This document shows, in pieces, positions 34,930-43,958 of a stretch of 62,650 nucleotides of DNA. Location: assembly GCA_905234145.1 (NCBI GenBank), contig CAJOGK010000016.1, positions 1-62,650 of the forward strand. The letters are read 5' to 3'. Under the pieces are notes generated by a model. The model was given only the letters and a program-made list of their open reading frames with translations, was not told where the DNA came from and searched no databases. Position 1 is the first letter of the stretch. Every line of letters begins with the position of its first letter. This DNA is from an uncultured Prevotella sp. GTDB lineage: Bacteria; Bacteroidota; Bacteroidia; Bacteroidales; Bacteroidaceae. The position numbers and the translations under genes were made by a program.

Positions 34930-35517
34930 TTATTCGAAAGTAAGCTTCTGCAGGCGATTTCTTAGTTGTTCTGCCTCGTTCTTGCGGATACCTAACTTTA
35001 TTTCGCAAGTGTTGTCGTAGATCTGTGATATAATCCTTGGCTGCATCTCTTTGACGATTCGCATCACATCGTTCATCATCGGGTAGGCGAAGGTATAGGT
35101 GATGACTTCTTCTACCTGACGTGTTTCTATTTCGCTGTGAGCGATGGCATCGGCAGCAGCCTCGCGATAGGCCACAATCAGACCGCTGGTACCAAGATTA
35201 ACACCGCCATAATAGCGAACCACCACAATAAGGATATCGGTGAGTTCGTTAGAATTGATTTGTCCTAGAATGGGCTTTCCGGCTGTAGAAGAGGGCTCTC
35301 CGTCATCATTGGCTCTGAACTCGGTGCGCTCAGGCCCGAGCATATAGGCATAGCAGACGTGGCGGGCATCAAAGTATTTCTTGCGATAACGAGCCAGAAT
35401 TTCTTTGATTTCTTCTACCGACGACACATGATGAGCGAAGGCGAGGAACTTGCTACGCTTTTCGGTGTAGTAGCCCTCGCCTTCGCTTTTAATCGTTTTA
35501 AATTCGTCGAGAATCAT
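34930..35517 (-). CDS. IMPACT/YigZ-family protein
   Basis: A 195-residue member of the conserved YigZ/IMPACT family: N-terminal domain with SKFLAFAHHV, DARHVCYAYMLG, DDGEPSSTAGKPIL and YYGGVNLGTSGL, then a C-terminal EF-G-like fold. The biochemical role in bacteria is unknown; the eukaryotic relative modulates GCN2. Its ATG shares a base with the carB stop, so it is cotranslated with carB. Confidence 0.9.
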   Translation of the reverse strand: MILDEFKTIKSEGEGYYTEKRSKFLAFAHHVSSVEEIKEILARYRKKYFDARHVCYAYMLGPERTEFRANDDGEPSSTAGKPILGQINSNELTDILIVVVRYYGGVNLGTSGLIVAYREAAADAIAHSEIETRQVEEVITYTFAYPMMNDVMRIVKEMQPRIISQIYDNTCEIKLGIRKNEAEQLRNRLQKLTFE

Positions 35518-38500
35518 TAATTATTATATTCCTGCCAAGACTTGATTTTCACATCTTCGAGGTTCATGGCGGTGAAGGCTTCGATGAAGGCCTTTGCCAA
35601 ACGAACGTTCGTCATCAGAGGAATATTGTGATCGATAGCACCACGGCGAATCTTGTAACCGTTGGTCAACTCGCGAGAGGTATGGTTCTTCGGTACATTG
35701 ATAACCAAGCCAACCTTATGCTGAGAAATCAGATCCATTACATTCATTGAACATTGACCATTGACCATTGATGTTTCTTCGTCGGGCCATGCCACGGCAA
35801 CAGCCTTTACGCCATTATCGTTGAAGAACTTGGCGGTTCCTGCTGTGGCATAGATGGTGTAACCCTTCTTAGCCAACTGCTGAGCGGGCTCGAGCAAGCT
35901 TACCTTACCCTTGGCACCACCTGAAGAAATCAGCACGGCATCCTTAGGAATAGAGTAACCTGTGGCAATCAAGCTGTTGAGCATAGCCTCGTTGAGGTCA
36001 TCGCCCAAGCATCCAACCTCACCTGTAGAGCTCATGTCTACACCCAGTACTGGGTCGGCATTCTGCAAGCGGGCAAATGAGAACTGCGAAGCTTTTACAC
36101 CGATGCGGTCTATATCGAACTCGCTGCGCTCTGGCTTCTGATAAGGTGCGTCGAGCATGATCTTCGTAGCCGTCTCGATGAAGTTGCGCTTCAGAATCTT
36201 CGATACGAATGGGAACGAACGAGAGGCACGGAGGTTACACTCGATAACCTTTACTTCGCGGTTCTTAGCCAGGAACTGGATGTTGAAAGGTCCGCTGATA
36301 TTCAGCTCGGCAGCAATCTTGCGGGCAATCTTCTTAATCTGACGAATGGTAGAGAAGTAGATGTGCTGGGCGGGGAATACCATCGTGGCATCACCAGAGT
36401 GTACACCAGCATACTCTACGTGCTCAGAGATAGCGTACTCGATCACCTCGCCCTTATCGGCTACAGCGTCGAACTCAATCTCCTTGGTCTCGGTCATGAA
36501 CTTAGATACGACTACGGGGAATTCCTTAGATACCTCGGTTGCCATGTTCAGGAAGCGATGCAGTTCCTCTTCGTCGTAGCAGACGTTCATGGCTGCACCA
36601 GAGAGTACGTAAGAAGGACGAACCAGTACGGGATAACCTACCTTCTTAACAAACTCCTTCACATCGTCGAAGCTTGTCAGTGCCTGCCATGAAGGCTGGT
36701 CGATGCCAAGTTTATCGAGCATTGCCGAGAACTTATCACGGTTTTCTGCACGGTCGATGTCAACAGGACTCGTACCCAGTACAGGTACACCCTGACGATG
36801 GAGCTTCATAGCGAGGTTGTTTGGAATCTGACCACCTACTGATACAATCACACCACGAGGCTCCTCAAGGTCGATCACGTCGAGCACGCGCTCCAGTGAA
36901 AGTTCATCGAAGTACAGGCGGTCGCACATATCATAGTCGGTAGACACCGTCTCAGGATTGTAGTTGATCATGATACTCTTATAACCCAGCTTGCGGGCTG
37001 TATTGATGGCATTCACTGAACACCAGTCGAACTCTACAGAAGAACCGATGCGATAAGCACCAGAACCCAGAACGACTACCGACTTTTCGTGAGCATAGTA
37101 GTTGATATCGTGGGCTGCAACATAGTTCTCACCAGTAGGATTGCCAAATGCTGGCGTATGGGTATAGGTGAAATAGAGGTAATTGGTAAGCTCCGGATGC
37201 TCAGACGCTACCGTAGGAATGCGCTTTACAGATGGCAGTATGCCACGCTGCTTACGATACTTACGAACGGCAAGATTTTCTGTCTCCATGTTACCACCCT
37301 CTGGTTTCATGACGAAGCGGGCAATCTGGAAATCACTGAAGCCGCAACGCTTTACCTCGAGTAATAATTCGTCAGAAAGTTCCTCAAGCGAATTGTATTT
37401 CTGAAGTTCATGCTTCAGGTCGACAATGTGCTTCAAGCGTTTCAAGAACCAGATATCAATCTTTGTGAGTTCCTCGATGCGCTCTATGGTGTAACCCTCT
37501 TCGAGTGCCTGGGCGATGGCGAAGATACGCAGGTCGGTAGGATTAGCCAACTCCTCGTCAAGATTGTCGAACTTGGTGTGGTCGTTGCCTACAAAACCGT
37601 GCATGCCCTGGCCAATCATACGCAGACCCTTTTGTATCATCTCCTCAAAGCTGCGGCCGATACTCATAATCTCACCAACAGACTTCATGGAAGAACCGAT
37701 CTGACGGCTTACACCAGCAAACTTGGTAAGGTCCCAACGAGGAATCTTACAAATCATATAGTCGAGCTGTGGAGCAACGTATGCCGATGATGTGGTACCC
37801 ATCTCACCAATCTGGTCGAGGGTATAGCCGAGGGCAATCTTAGCGGCAACGAAGGCGAGGGGATAGCCAGTGGCCTTGGATGCCAGCGCTGAAGAACGGC
37901 TCAGACGAGCGTTGATCTCAATGATACGATAGTCGTTGGTTTCTGCATTGAATGCGAACTGAATATTACATTCACCGACGATACCCAGGTGCTTTACACA
38001 CTTGATTGTAATCTCCTGCAGCATCTTAACCTGCTCTTCCTTCAATGAACAAGTAGGAGCCACTACGATGCTCTCACCAGTATGGATACCCAGAGGATCG
38101 AAGTTTTCCATCGAGGCTACTGTAAAGCAATGGTCGTTAGCATCACGGATGCACTCGAACTCAATCTCTTTCCAACCTTTCAGCGACTCCTCAACAAGAA
38201 TCTGTGGTGCAAAAGTAAAGGCTGATTCTGCCAACTCTCTGAATTTCTTCTCGTCAGGACAGATACCTGAGCCAAGACCACCGAGGGCATAAGCAGAACG
38301 AATCATGATAGGGAAGCCAATCTCGTGGGCTGCCTTCAGGGCATCTTCCATCGACTCTACAGCGTGGGATACAGGCACCTTCAGATCGACCTCTGCCAGT
38401 TTTTTAACAAAAAGGTCGCGGTCCTCTGTATTCATGATGGCCTCGACACTTGTTCCTAAAACTTCAACTCCGTACTCCTTAAGCGTTCCATTCAAATAGA

Positions 38501-38798
38501 GCTCTGTTCCGCAGTTCAGTGCGGTTTGACCTCCAAACGCCAACAGAATACCGTCGGGACGTTCTTTCTTAATGATTTCTGTTACGAAGTGTGTATTAAC
38601 GGGCTGGAAATACACTTTGTCTGCAATACCTTCACTGGTTTGGATGGTTGCGATGTTTGGGTTAACGAGTACACTCTTGATACCTTCTTCGCGAAGCGCC
38701 TTTAAAGCTTGTGAACCAGAGTAGTCAAACTCTCCTGCTTGTCCGATTTTCAAGGCACCCGATCCGAGTACCAACACCTTTTTCAGTTCTTTTTTCAT
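35517..38798 (-). CDS. carB: Carbamoyl-phosphate synthase, large subunit
   Basis: Makes carbamoyl phosphate from bicarbonate, ATP and glutamine-derived ammonia, for arginine and pyrimidines. Two ATP-grasp halves are visible (first with ALGGLGSGICPDEKK and EINARLSRSSALASKATGYP, quoted as EINARLSRSSALASK; second with VLSGAAMNVCYDEEEL), joined by an oligomerisation domain and ended by an MGS allosteric domain. Length 1093 is slightly above the usual ~1075, partly because residues ~1009-1021 (TSMVNGQCSMN) are coded by four CATTGAC-type heptamers. carA is not adjacent in this window. Overlaps the YigZ-family gene by one base. Confidence 0.96.
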   Translation of the reverse strand: MKKELKKVLVLGSGALKIGQAGEFDYSGSQALKALREEGIKSVLVNPNIATIQTSEGIADKVYFQPVNTHFVTEIIKKERPDGILLAFGGQTALNCGTELYLNGTLKEYGVEVLGTSVEAIMNTEDRDLFVKKLAEVDLKVPVSHAVESMEDALKAAHEIGFPIMIRSAYALGGLGSGICPDEKKFRELAESAFTFAPQILVEESLKGWKEIEFECIRDANDHCFTVASMENFDPLGIHTGESIVVAPTCSLKEEQVKMLQEITIKCVKHLGIVGECNIQFAFNAETNDYRIIEINARLSRSSALASKATGYPLAFVAAKIALGYTLDQIGEMGTTSSAYVAPQLDYMICKIPRWDLTKFAGVSRQIGSSMKSVGEIMSIGRSFEEMIQKGLRMIGQGMHGFVGNDHTKFDNLDEELANPTDLRIFAIAQALEEGYTIERIEELTKIDIWFLKRLKHIVDLKHELQKYNSLEELSDELLLEVKRCGFSDFQIARFVMKPEGGNMETENLAVRKYRKQRGILPSVKRIPTVASEHPELTNYLYFTYTHTPAFGNPTGENYVAAHDINYYAHEKSVVVLGSGAYRIGSSVEFDWCSVNAINTARKLGYKSIMINYNPETVSTDYDMCDRLYFDELSLERVLDVIDLEEPRGVIVSVGGQIPNNLAMKLHRQGVPVLGTSPVDIDRAENRDKFSAMLDKLGIDQPSWQALTSFDDVKEFVKKVGYPVLVRPSYVLSGAAMNVCYDEEELHRFLNMATEVSKEFPVVVSKFMTETKEIEFDAVADKGEVIEYAISEHVEYAGVHSGDATMVFPAQHIYFSTIRQIKKIARKIAAELNISGPFNIQFLAKNREVKVIECNLRASRSFPFVSKILKRNFIETATKIMLDAPYQKPERSEFDIDRIGVKASQFSFARLQNADPVLGVDMSSTGEVGCLGDDLNEAMLNSLIATGYSIPKDAVLISSGGAKGKVSLLEPAQQLAKKGYTIYATAGTAKFFNDNGVKAVAVAWPDEETSMVNGQCSMNVMDLISQHKVGLVINVPKNHTSRELTNGYKIRRGAIDHNIPLMTNVRLAKAFIEAFTAMNLEDVKIKSWQEYNN
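35745..35772. repeat. Four tandem CATTGAN heptamers inside carB
   Basis: Exact 7-bp units CATTGAA, CATTGAC, CATTGAC, CATTGAT lie in the allosteric-domain coding region and are read on the minus strand as VNGQ/NGQC-like residues. Confidence 0.85.
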
Positions 38799-38837
38799 TT
38801 TGGGTTGATTTTGATATCCTTGTTCTTAAATCGCGTG

Positions 38838-38845
38838 CAAAGTTA
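38838..38845 (-). promoter_or_regulatory. -7 promoter box of carB
   Basis: TAACTTTG on the minus strand, 39 bp before the carB ATG. Confidence 0.6.
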
Positions 38846-38888
38846 CGAAGTTATTTCGAGAAAAATGCACAAATCCAATTTTTTTTTG

Positions 38889-38896
38889 TAATTTTG
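38889..38896 (+). promoter_or_regulatory. -7 promoter box of the UvrD-type helicase gene
   Basis: TAATTTTG; the GTG start codon begins six bases after its last G, the same distance as the box-to-RNA start spacing inferred for rnpB, so the mRNA may be leaderless. Confidence 0.6.
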
Positions 38897-38901
38897 CAGC
38901 C

Positions 38902-41322
38902 GTGAACACAGAAATATTATCTCAGCTCAATGATAGTCAGCGCATAGCAGTGGAATACTGCGATGGTGCAAGCTTGGTAATAGCTGGTGCCGGATCTGGA
39001 AAGACACGCGTGCTGACGTATAAGATAGCATGGCTTTTGATGCAAGGAATGAAACCTTGGCAGATACTCGCATTGACCTTTACTAACAAGGCAGCCCGGG
39101 AAATGAAGGAAAGAATAGGGCGCCTGGTGGGCGAAGAAGAGGCGAGATACCTGCAAATGGGTACTTTTCACAGTGTTTTTGCACGCATCTTGAGGTCTGA
39201 AGCGGATAAGATAGGTTTTAATTCGAATTTTACCATTTACGATCAGACAGATGCCCGTTCGCTGGTAAAGGCGATTATCAAAGAGATGAATCTCGACGAC
39301 AAGGTGTATAAACCTGCATCCGTTGCCGACAGAATCTCCATGGCGAAGAACCATCTGCTGCTTCCTCAGGCTTATGCGCAGAGTGCCTGGGCTAGAGATG
39401 ATGCCAGTCAGAAGCGCCCTCAGGTCTCTAATATATATATAAGGTATATGGAGCGGTGCCGTCAAGCCAACGCCATGGACTTTGATGATTTGCTGGTTCA
39501 GACGTGGGTTTTGTTCCAGAGCCATGAGGAAATTCGCCAGAAATACGTCGATAAGTTCCATTTTGTGCTGGTAGATGAGTATCAGGACACGAACTTTGCG
39601 CAACAAGCCATCGTTTATCAGTTGACGAAAGAGCGCCAGAAGGTATGTGTTGTTGGCGACGATGCCCAGAGCATCTATTCTTTCCGAGGCGCCAATATCG
39701 ATAATATCCTGAACTTTCAGAGTCAATACAATAACACGAAGCTCTTCAAATTGGAGCAGAATTACCGTTCTACGCAGTTGATTGTTCAAGCGGCTAATTC
39801 ACTTATCAGAAGAAATGAGCGACAGATTCCGAAGAATGTGTTCTCGAAGAATGAGCATGGTGAGAAGCTGCAGCTGAAGCCAGCATATAGCGATAGGGAA
39901 GAGGCGATGATTGTAACGCAGGATATCAAGCGACTGAAGCGACAGGATCATTGTAATTGGAGCGATTTCGCCATTTTGTATCGCACCAACTCGCAGAGCC
40001 GAAGTTTTGAGGAACAGATGCGCAAGGATAATATCCCATATCGCATTTATGGTGGACTGAGTTTCTACCAGCGTAAGGAAATAAAAGACGTCATAGCCTA
40101 TTTCCGACTGATTGCCAATCCTAACGATGAAGAGGCTTTCAAGCGTATCATTAACTATCCTGCCCGTGGTATCGGCGATACGACTGTGGGTAAGATTATC
40201 CAGACGGCTCAGGCTTATGGCGTAAGTTTGTGGCAAGTGATTAAGGAGCCCGTGCTCTTCCCGATGGATGTGAGCAAGGGTACGATGACGAAGATTCAGG
40301 CTTTCAGAGAACTGATAGAGAGTTGGATTGGTCGTGTGAATACAGAGGATGCCTACGTGCTGGGTCATGATATCATTATGAACTCCGGTATTAGTAAGGA
40401 TATCTATAGTGGTCGTAATCCTGAGGATATCTCGCGTCAGGAAAACCTTGAAGAATTCCTTAGTGGTATGCAGGACTTTGTAGAGAGTCGTCGCGAGGAA
40501 GATATGGTCGACGAGGTGTATCTGCCTGATTTCCTGCAAGAAGTGGCATTGCTGACAGACCTAGACAGTGAAGACGGAGATTCGAATGATAAGGTGACGC
40601 TGATGACCATTCACTCAGCCAAGGGACTTGAGTTCCCAACGGTCTTCGTAGTGGGATTGGAGGAGAATATCTTCCCAAGTCCGATGTGCACTAATTCGAT
40701 GCGTGAGCTCGAAGAAGAGCGCCGTTTGCTCTATGTAGCCATTACGCGAGCTGAGAAACATTGCATACTTACCTGTGCGCAGAACCGATTCCGCTATGGC
40801 AGAATGGAGTATGATACCCCTTCGCGATTTATCCGTGATATCGATCCTGGATTGCTCGATGTTCATTCTGAAGCGGGTGGGGGCGACGTATCGCCCAGAA
40901 AGGCCTACAATCGGTACGATGGCGGTGCGTATGGAACGGGCAATACTGGCGGTTATAGCCGCAGTAGCCGGTACGAAAGTGAAGGCCCGGAATGGATGCA
41001 GAACCCAAGACCCGTAGCGACGCAGTTCAGAGCTGATCCGAAGCCGAGAGCCGTTGCTCCACGACAACCAGAAAAGCCCGTCGATCCCTTTGGCCCCAAC
41101 TTCAAACGTGTGTATAATGCTGTGGCCCCACGTCCGATGGCTTCCGATCCCAGTACTGGCGATTTGCGTGAAGGTTGCAGAATAGAACATCAGCGTTTTG
41201 GTATTGGCGAGGTCGTAAAGATAGAAGGTACAGGTGAAAACACCAAAGCTACCGTTGCTTTCCGAAATGCGGGTACCAAGCAACTGCTATTAAAATTCGC
41301 AAAGTTCAAGATTATTGGATAA
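38902..41322 (+). CDS. UvrD/PcrA-type superfamily 1 ATP-dependent DNA helicase
   Basis: An 806-residue 3'-5' helicase for repair or replication restart. Motif I is AGAGSGKTR (about 29-37), Ia TFTNKAAREMKER, II DEYQDTN, III VVGDDAQSIYSFRGA, IV YRTNSQSR, V TIHSAKGLEFP, VI LLYVAITRAEK. The C-terminus has a disordered segment and a Tudor-like end (HQRFGIGEVVKIEG). GTG at 38902 is the only start before motif I; it gives MNTEILSQLNDSQR, which matches relatives. Single-gene unit ending at a terminator. Confidence 0.93.
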   Translation: MNTEILSQLNDSQRIAVEYCDGASLVIAGAGSGKTRVLTYKIAWLLMQGMKPWQILALTFTNKAAREMKERIGRLVGEEEARYLQMGTFHSVFARILRSEADKIGFNSNFTIYDQTDARSLVKAIIKEMNLDDKVYKPASVADRISMAKNHLLLPQAYAQSAWARDDASQKRPQVSNIYIRYMERCRQANAMDFDDLLVQTWVLFQSHEEIRQKYVDKFHFVLVDEYQDTNFAQQAIVYQLTKERQKVCVVGDDAQSIYSFRGANIDNILNFQSQYNNTKLFKLEQNYRSTQLIVQAANSLIRRNERQIPKNVFSKNEHGEKLQLKPAYSDREEAMIVTQDIKRLKRQDHCNWSDFAILYRTNSQSRSFEEQMRKDNIPYRIYGGLSFYQRKEIKDVIAYFRLIANPNDEEAFKRIINYPARGIGDTTVGKIIQTAQAYGVSLWQVIKEPVLFPMDVSKGTMTKIQAFRELIESWIGRVNTEDAYVLGHDIIMNSGISKDIYSGRNPEDISRQENLEEFLSGMQDFVESRREEDMVDEVYLPDFLQEVALLTDLDSEDGDSNDKVTLMTIHSAKGLEFPTVFVVGLEENIFPSPMCTNSMRELEEERRLLYVAITRAEKHCILTCAQNRFRYGRMEYDTPSRFIRDIDPGLLDVHSEAGGGDVSPRKAYNRYDGGAYGTGNTGGYSRSSRYESEGPEWMQNPRPVATQFRADPKPRAVAPRQPEKPVDPFGPNFKRVYNAVAPRPMASDPSTGDLREGCRIEHQRFGIGEVVKIEGTGENTKATVAFRNAGTKQLLLKFAKFKIIG

Positions 41323-41366
41323 CAATTAGAGCGTCTCGTTTTCAGGGCGCTCTAATTGTCTTTTCT
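41322..41366 (+). terminator. Terminator of the helicase gene, overlapping the small-protein gene on the other strand
   Basis: ACAATTAGAGCG and CGCTCTAATTGT are a perfect 12-bp inverted repeat (41322-41333, 41348-41359) followed by CTTTTC. The hairpin doubles as the coding end of the convergent 43-residue gene. Confidence 0.8.
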
Positions 41367-41457
41367 TAGCTTTTGGAAGATGCTTCTGCTTTCGGAGCCA
41401 GGCAGCTTTTCTTGCCTCGTACTCCTCATGATGCTTCTCTAAATATCCATCAGCCAT
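41326..41457 (-). CDS. Small basic protein (43 residues)
   Basis: Starts MADGYLEKHHEEYEARKAAW and continues with Lys/Arg-rich sequence, ending ENETL. It resembles small conserved Bacteroidales proteins with a MADxYLE start, which I recall only vaguely. It begins 2 bp after the DUF4270 gene stop and so is probably the third gene of the glgA operon. No known domain; the high charge suggests nucleic-acid or ribosome contact, as a guess. Confidence 0.6.
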   Translation of the reverse strand: MADGYLEKHHEEYEARKAAWLRKQKHLPKAKKRQLERPENETL

Positions 41458-41459
41458 TG

Positions 41460-42926
41460 CTATCTGCTTTTAAATTTAGCATAAATCACTTTCATCTCTA
41501 AGAGATTTCCTTCACCACCTACAAGCTTGGTACTCGTTAGTCCCATTTCGTTGCCGATAGAAGAAATGCTTGATGAAGCACTACCATAGCTGTCATACGA
41601 TGTGGTAGAATATGTACTGATAGGTATCAATAAAACCTTGTTCCAATCCGGATGTTTGACCACCCATTGAGGGTCGCTTTTCAGCCCGTCGGCCTTCTGT
41701 TTAGCCATCAGCGTAACGATGTTACTGATATTGTTGAATGTATAAGCATTCTTTGACAGACCAGTCATATACGATGACACGTTGTCGTAAAGTGTTTTGG
41801 TTTCAAAAAACGTCTCCACGCTATCTTCCATCACCATCAGAACATTTTTAGGTATTTCGATAGGAAGGTCAATATAATCAAGAGAACTATTCAGACGATT
41901 GAATGATATGTCCACAGAGAGCAAAGAATCCTTTTCGTGAGCTGCTGTAATCTCGTCTATAGGTAATGTTACCTCGGTAAAGATGCCAGCAGGTGATTTC
42001 AGATACGTACAACTGGTATCTTCGATCAGTCTGTTCAGAGCCTCTTTATCATTATAAACCGTGACGGTCTGGAGCACCTCATTTGTAGATGATGTCGTGA
42101 AAATGGCATTTGTTTCCGTGTTGTCCTTGTTGTAGCGATAGAAAACACGCATGTCGATCTCGTTGATCATAGCCATTACACCTAAGCCGTCGCTGATTTC
42201 AAAAAAGAAACCTGGGCAAAGGTTATTCACAAAGTTATATGAATTCTTGAAGTATTCAGGATGTTCGTAGTAATTACGCAATAAGTAGGTGCCGTAATTA
42301 TTATAGGTAACCCCTTTTTTGTCTGTATATGGTTCGTTAAGAGCGATACGTACATGCTCATTAAAAGAGGATGTAGATCGCAGACTATCTGAAAACATGA
42401 GGTTTGCAATCGAGAACATGGTACTCTTCTTTAAACCATCGGCCCTGATATAACCTTCTGCTTTCGGATCGAAGTTACTATAGTATATCCTGGTGTCGCT
42501 CATAGGATGGTCGAGCTCCAGTATATTAATCTTAATAGGTGTAAGCGAATCACCATAACAGTCGTCTCTATCCATATAAATCCAGATCTGACAAGAATCA
42601 GCTGCAATGTCTCCATCGTATGTGCTTAAGATCTTACTCTTGTCGGGCAGTGTGGTGTTCTCAAGCATGTTAAACTGAGTCATGAATTCACTTTCTACAT
42701 AAGATGCAGTCTCTGGATCTTTTACCTTTCCGAAATAGCAATCGAAGTCACGAGAATACACGGCATCTACCAAGACCGACTTAGAGGTGGCATGATAGGT
42801 ACCTGTTGATACTTCAAGTTTTTCTGTTTCATTGGTAAGTGACGTACCTACACTAACGGTGTCTTCACTACAAGATATTAACGCCATTGCAGCTATTGCA
42901 ATCGCTGTCGTCGAAATAATTTTCAT
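41460..42926 (-). CDS. DUF4270 family lipoprotein
   Basis: A 488-residue exported lipoprotein with lipobox ALISC (Cys 19). The sequence has the features of DUF4270: SVGTSLTNETEKLEVSTGTYHATSKS at the mature N-terminus (quoted as SVGTSLTNETEKLEV) and DSCQIWIYMDRDDCYGDSLTP. In Bacteroidales this gene typically follows the glycogen/starch synthase gene, as here. Function unknown; a cell-surface or carbohydrate-linked role is inferred only from context. Confidence 0.85.
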   Translation of the reverse strand: MKIISTTAIAIAAMALISCSEDTVSVGTSLTNETEKLEVSTGTYHATSKSVLVDAVYSRDFDCYFGKVKDPETASYVESEFMTQFNMLENTTLPDKSKILSTYDGDIAADSCQIWIYMDRDDCYGDSLTPIKINILELDHPMSDTRIYYSNFDPKAEGYIRADGLKKSTMFSIANLMFSDSLRSTSSFNEHVRIALNEPYTDKKGVTYNNYGTYLLRNYYEHPEYFKNSYNFVNNLCPGFFFEISDGLGVMAMINEIDMRVFYRYNKDNTETNAIFTTSSTNEVLQTVTVYNDKEALNRLIEDTSCTYLKSPAGIFTEVTLPIDEITAAHEKDSLLSVDISFNRLNSSLDYIDLPIEIPKNVLMVMEDSVETFFETKTLYDNVSSYMTGLSKNAYTFNNISNIVTLMAKQKADGLKSDPQWVVKHPDWNKVLLIPISTYSTTSYDSYGSASSSISSIGNEMGLTSTKLVGGEGNLLEMKVIYAKFKSR

Positions 42927-42963
42927 TTTAAGAGTTGCGTTTACATTATTCTATACTCGGAGC

Positions 42964-43773
42964 CTACTCTTCAGGGAATAGTTTCTCGTAGAAGGTCTCG
43001 TAGGCATCGGCAAAATCTTCCTGATAGCCAAGCAGCGGAATATTCTTAGCATTGGCGTAGTCAAGAAGAGCTGGATTAACCTTTGGATCGGATGCAATCA
43101 CACCGTCACTGTAGTCGATAGCCAACTTTCCGAGTTCATCAAAATCGAAATTATTATTGTAATCCTTTAAAAGTTCTTCTTTGGCATCACGGAACTCCAA
43201 GCATTTCTTGAAGTCTTCACCCATGCCGTTATCAATGCTCTTGGCGAAGAGCGAAGTAACGACCTTCGTGTCAGCGAACGAAGGCTCATCGTGGTAGGCC
43301 GTCTTCACATATAGTGGTATAACGGCACTCATCCAACCTTGACAATGGATGATGTCGGGCACCCAACGGAGCTTCTTGACCGTTTCAAGCACACCACGTG
43401 CGAAGAAGATGGCACGCTCTCCATTATCCGAATAATCGTTGCCATTTTCATCCTTTTCCATCTGGCGCTTGTTGAAATAGTCATCATTGTCGATGAAATA
43501 TACCTGTATCCTTGCCGATTGAATCGAGGCTACTTTAATGATAAGTGGGTGGTCTGTATCATCAATAATCAGATTCATACCAGAAAGACGAATCACCTCG
43601 TGTAATTGTCCACGACGTTCGTTAATAACTCCCCATTTAGGCATAAAGGTGCGGATTTCGTGACTGCGCTCTTGCATTGCCTGTGGGACGCTCTTTCCCA
43701 TGAGCGATAAATTGGTGTCAGGGACGTAGGGAGAAATCTCCTGATTGATAAATAAAATCTTCTTTTTTGCCAT
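42964..43773 (-). CDS. Glycogen/starch synthase, N-terminal GT5 domain only
   Basis: About 269 residues beginning MAKKKILFINQEISPYVP, containing ERAIFFARGVLETVKKL (active-site-flank of GT5), PDIIHCQGWMSAVIPLY and the G/YSDGVIASD region. This corresponds to the N-terminal Rossmann domain of bacterial glycogen synthase; the C-terminal ADP-glucose-binding domain is absent, normal for this Bacteroidetes subfamily. Catalysis is therefore doubtful. The ORF extends upstream to 43818, but the promoter box (43794-43801) lies there, so ATG 43773 is preferred. Confidence 0.85.
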   Translation of the reverse strand: MAKKKILFINQEISPYVPDTNLSLMGKSVPQAMQERSHEIRTFMPKWGVINERRGQLHEVIRLSGMNLIIDDTDHPLIIKVASIQSARIQVYFIDNDDYFNKRQMEKDENGNDYSDNGERAIFFARGVLETVKKLRWVPDIIHCQGWMSAVIPLYVKTAYHDEPSFADTKVVTSLFAKSIDNGMGEDFKKCLEFRDAKEELLKDYNNNFDFDELGKLAIDYSDGVIASDPKVNPALLDYANAKNIPLLGYQEDFADAYETFYEKLFPEE

Positions 43774-43793
43774 CTTTAGCTTCTTTTGCTTTG

Positions 43794-43801
43794 CAAAGGT
43801 A
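43794..43801 (-). promoter_or_regulatory. -7 promoter box of the glycogen synthase operon
   Basis: TACCTTTG on the minus strand, 20 bp before ATG 43773; this decides the start codon. Confidence 0.65.
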
Positions 43802-43936
43802 CTAATAATTTTGCACAAATCAGCGGTTTGGTGCCGGATTTTAGCAAAAAGTGACTAATATTACAAATAATTCACAAAGAGTATTAAAGATTGCTTATTT
43901 CAAAGGGCTTCCTTTTGGCGACTAATTAATTATTGG

Positions 43937-43944
43937 TACTTTTG
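43937..43944 (+). promoter_or_regulatory. -7 promoter box of the DPP III gene
   Basis: TACTTTTG, 14 bp before the ATG at 43959. Confidence 0.65.
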
Positions 43945-43958
43945 CACAGTAAATCAAA

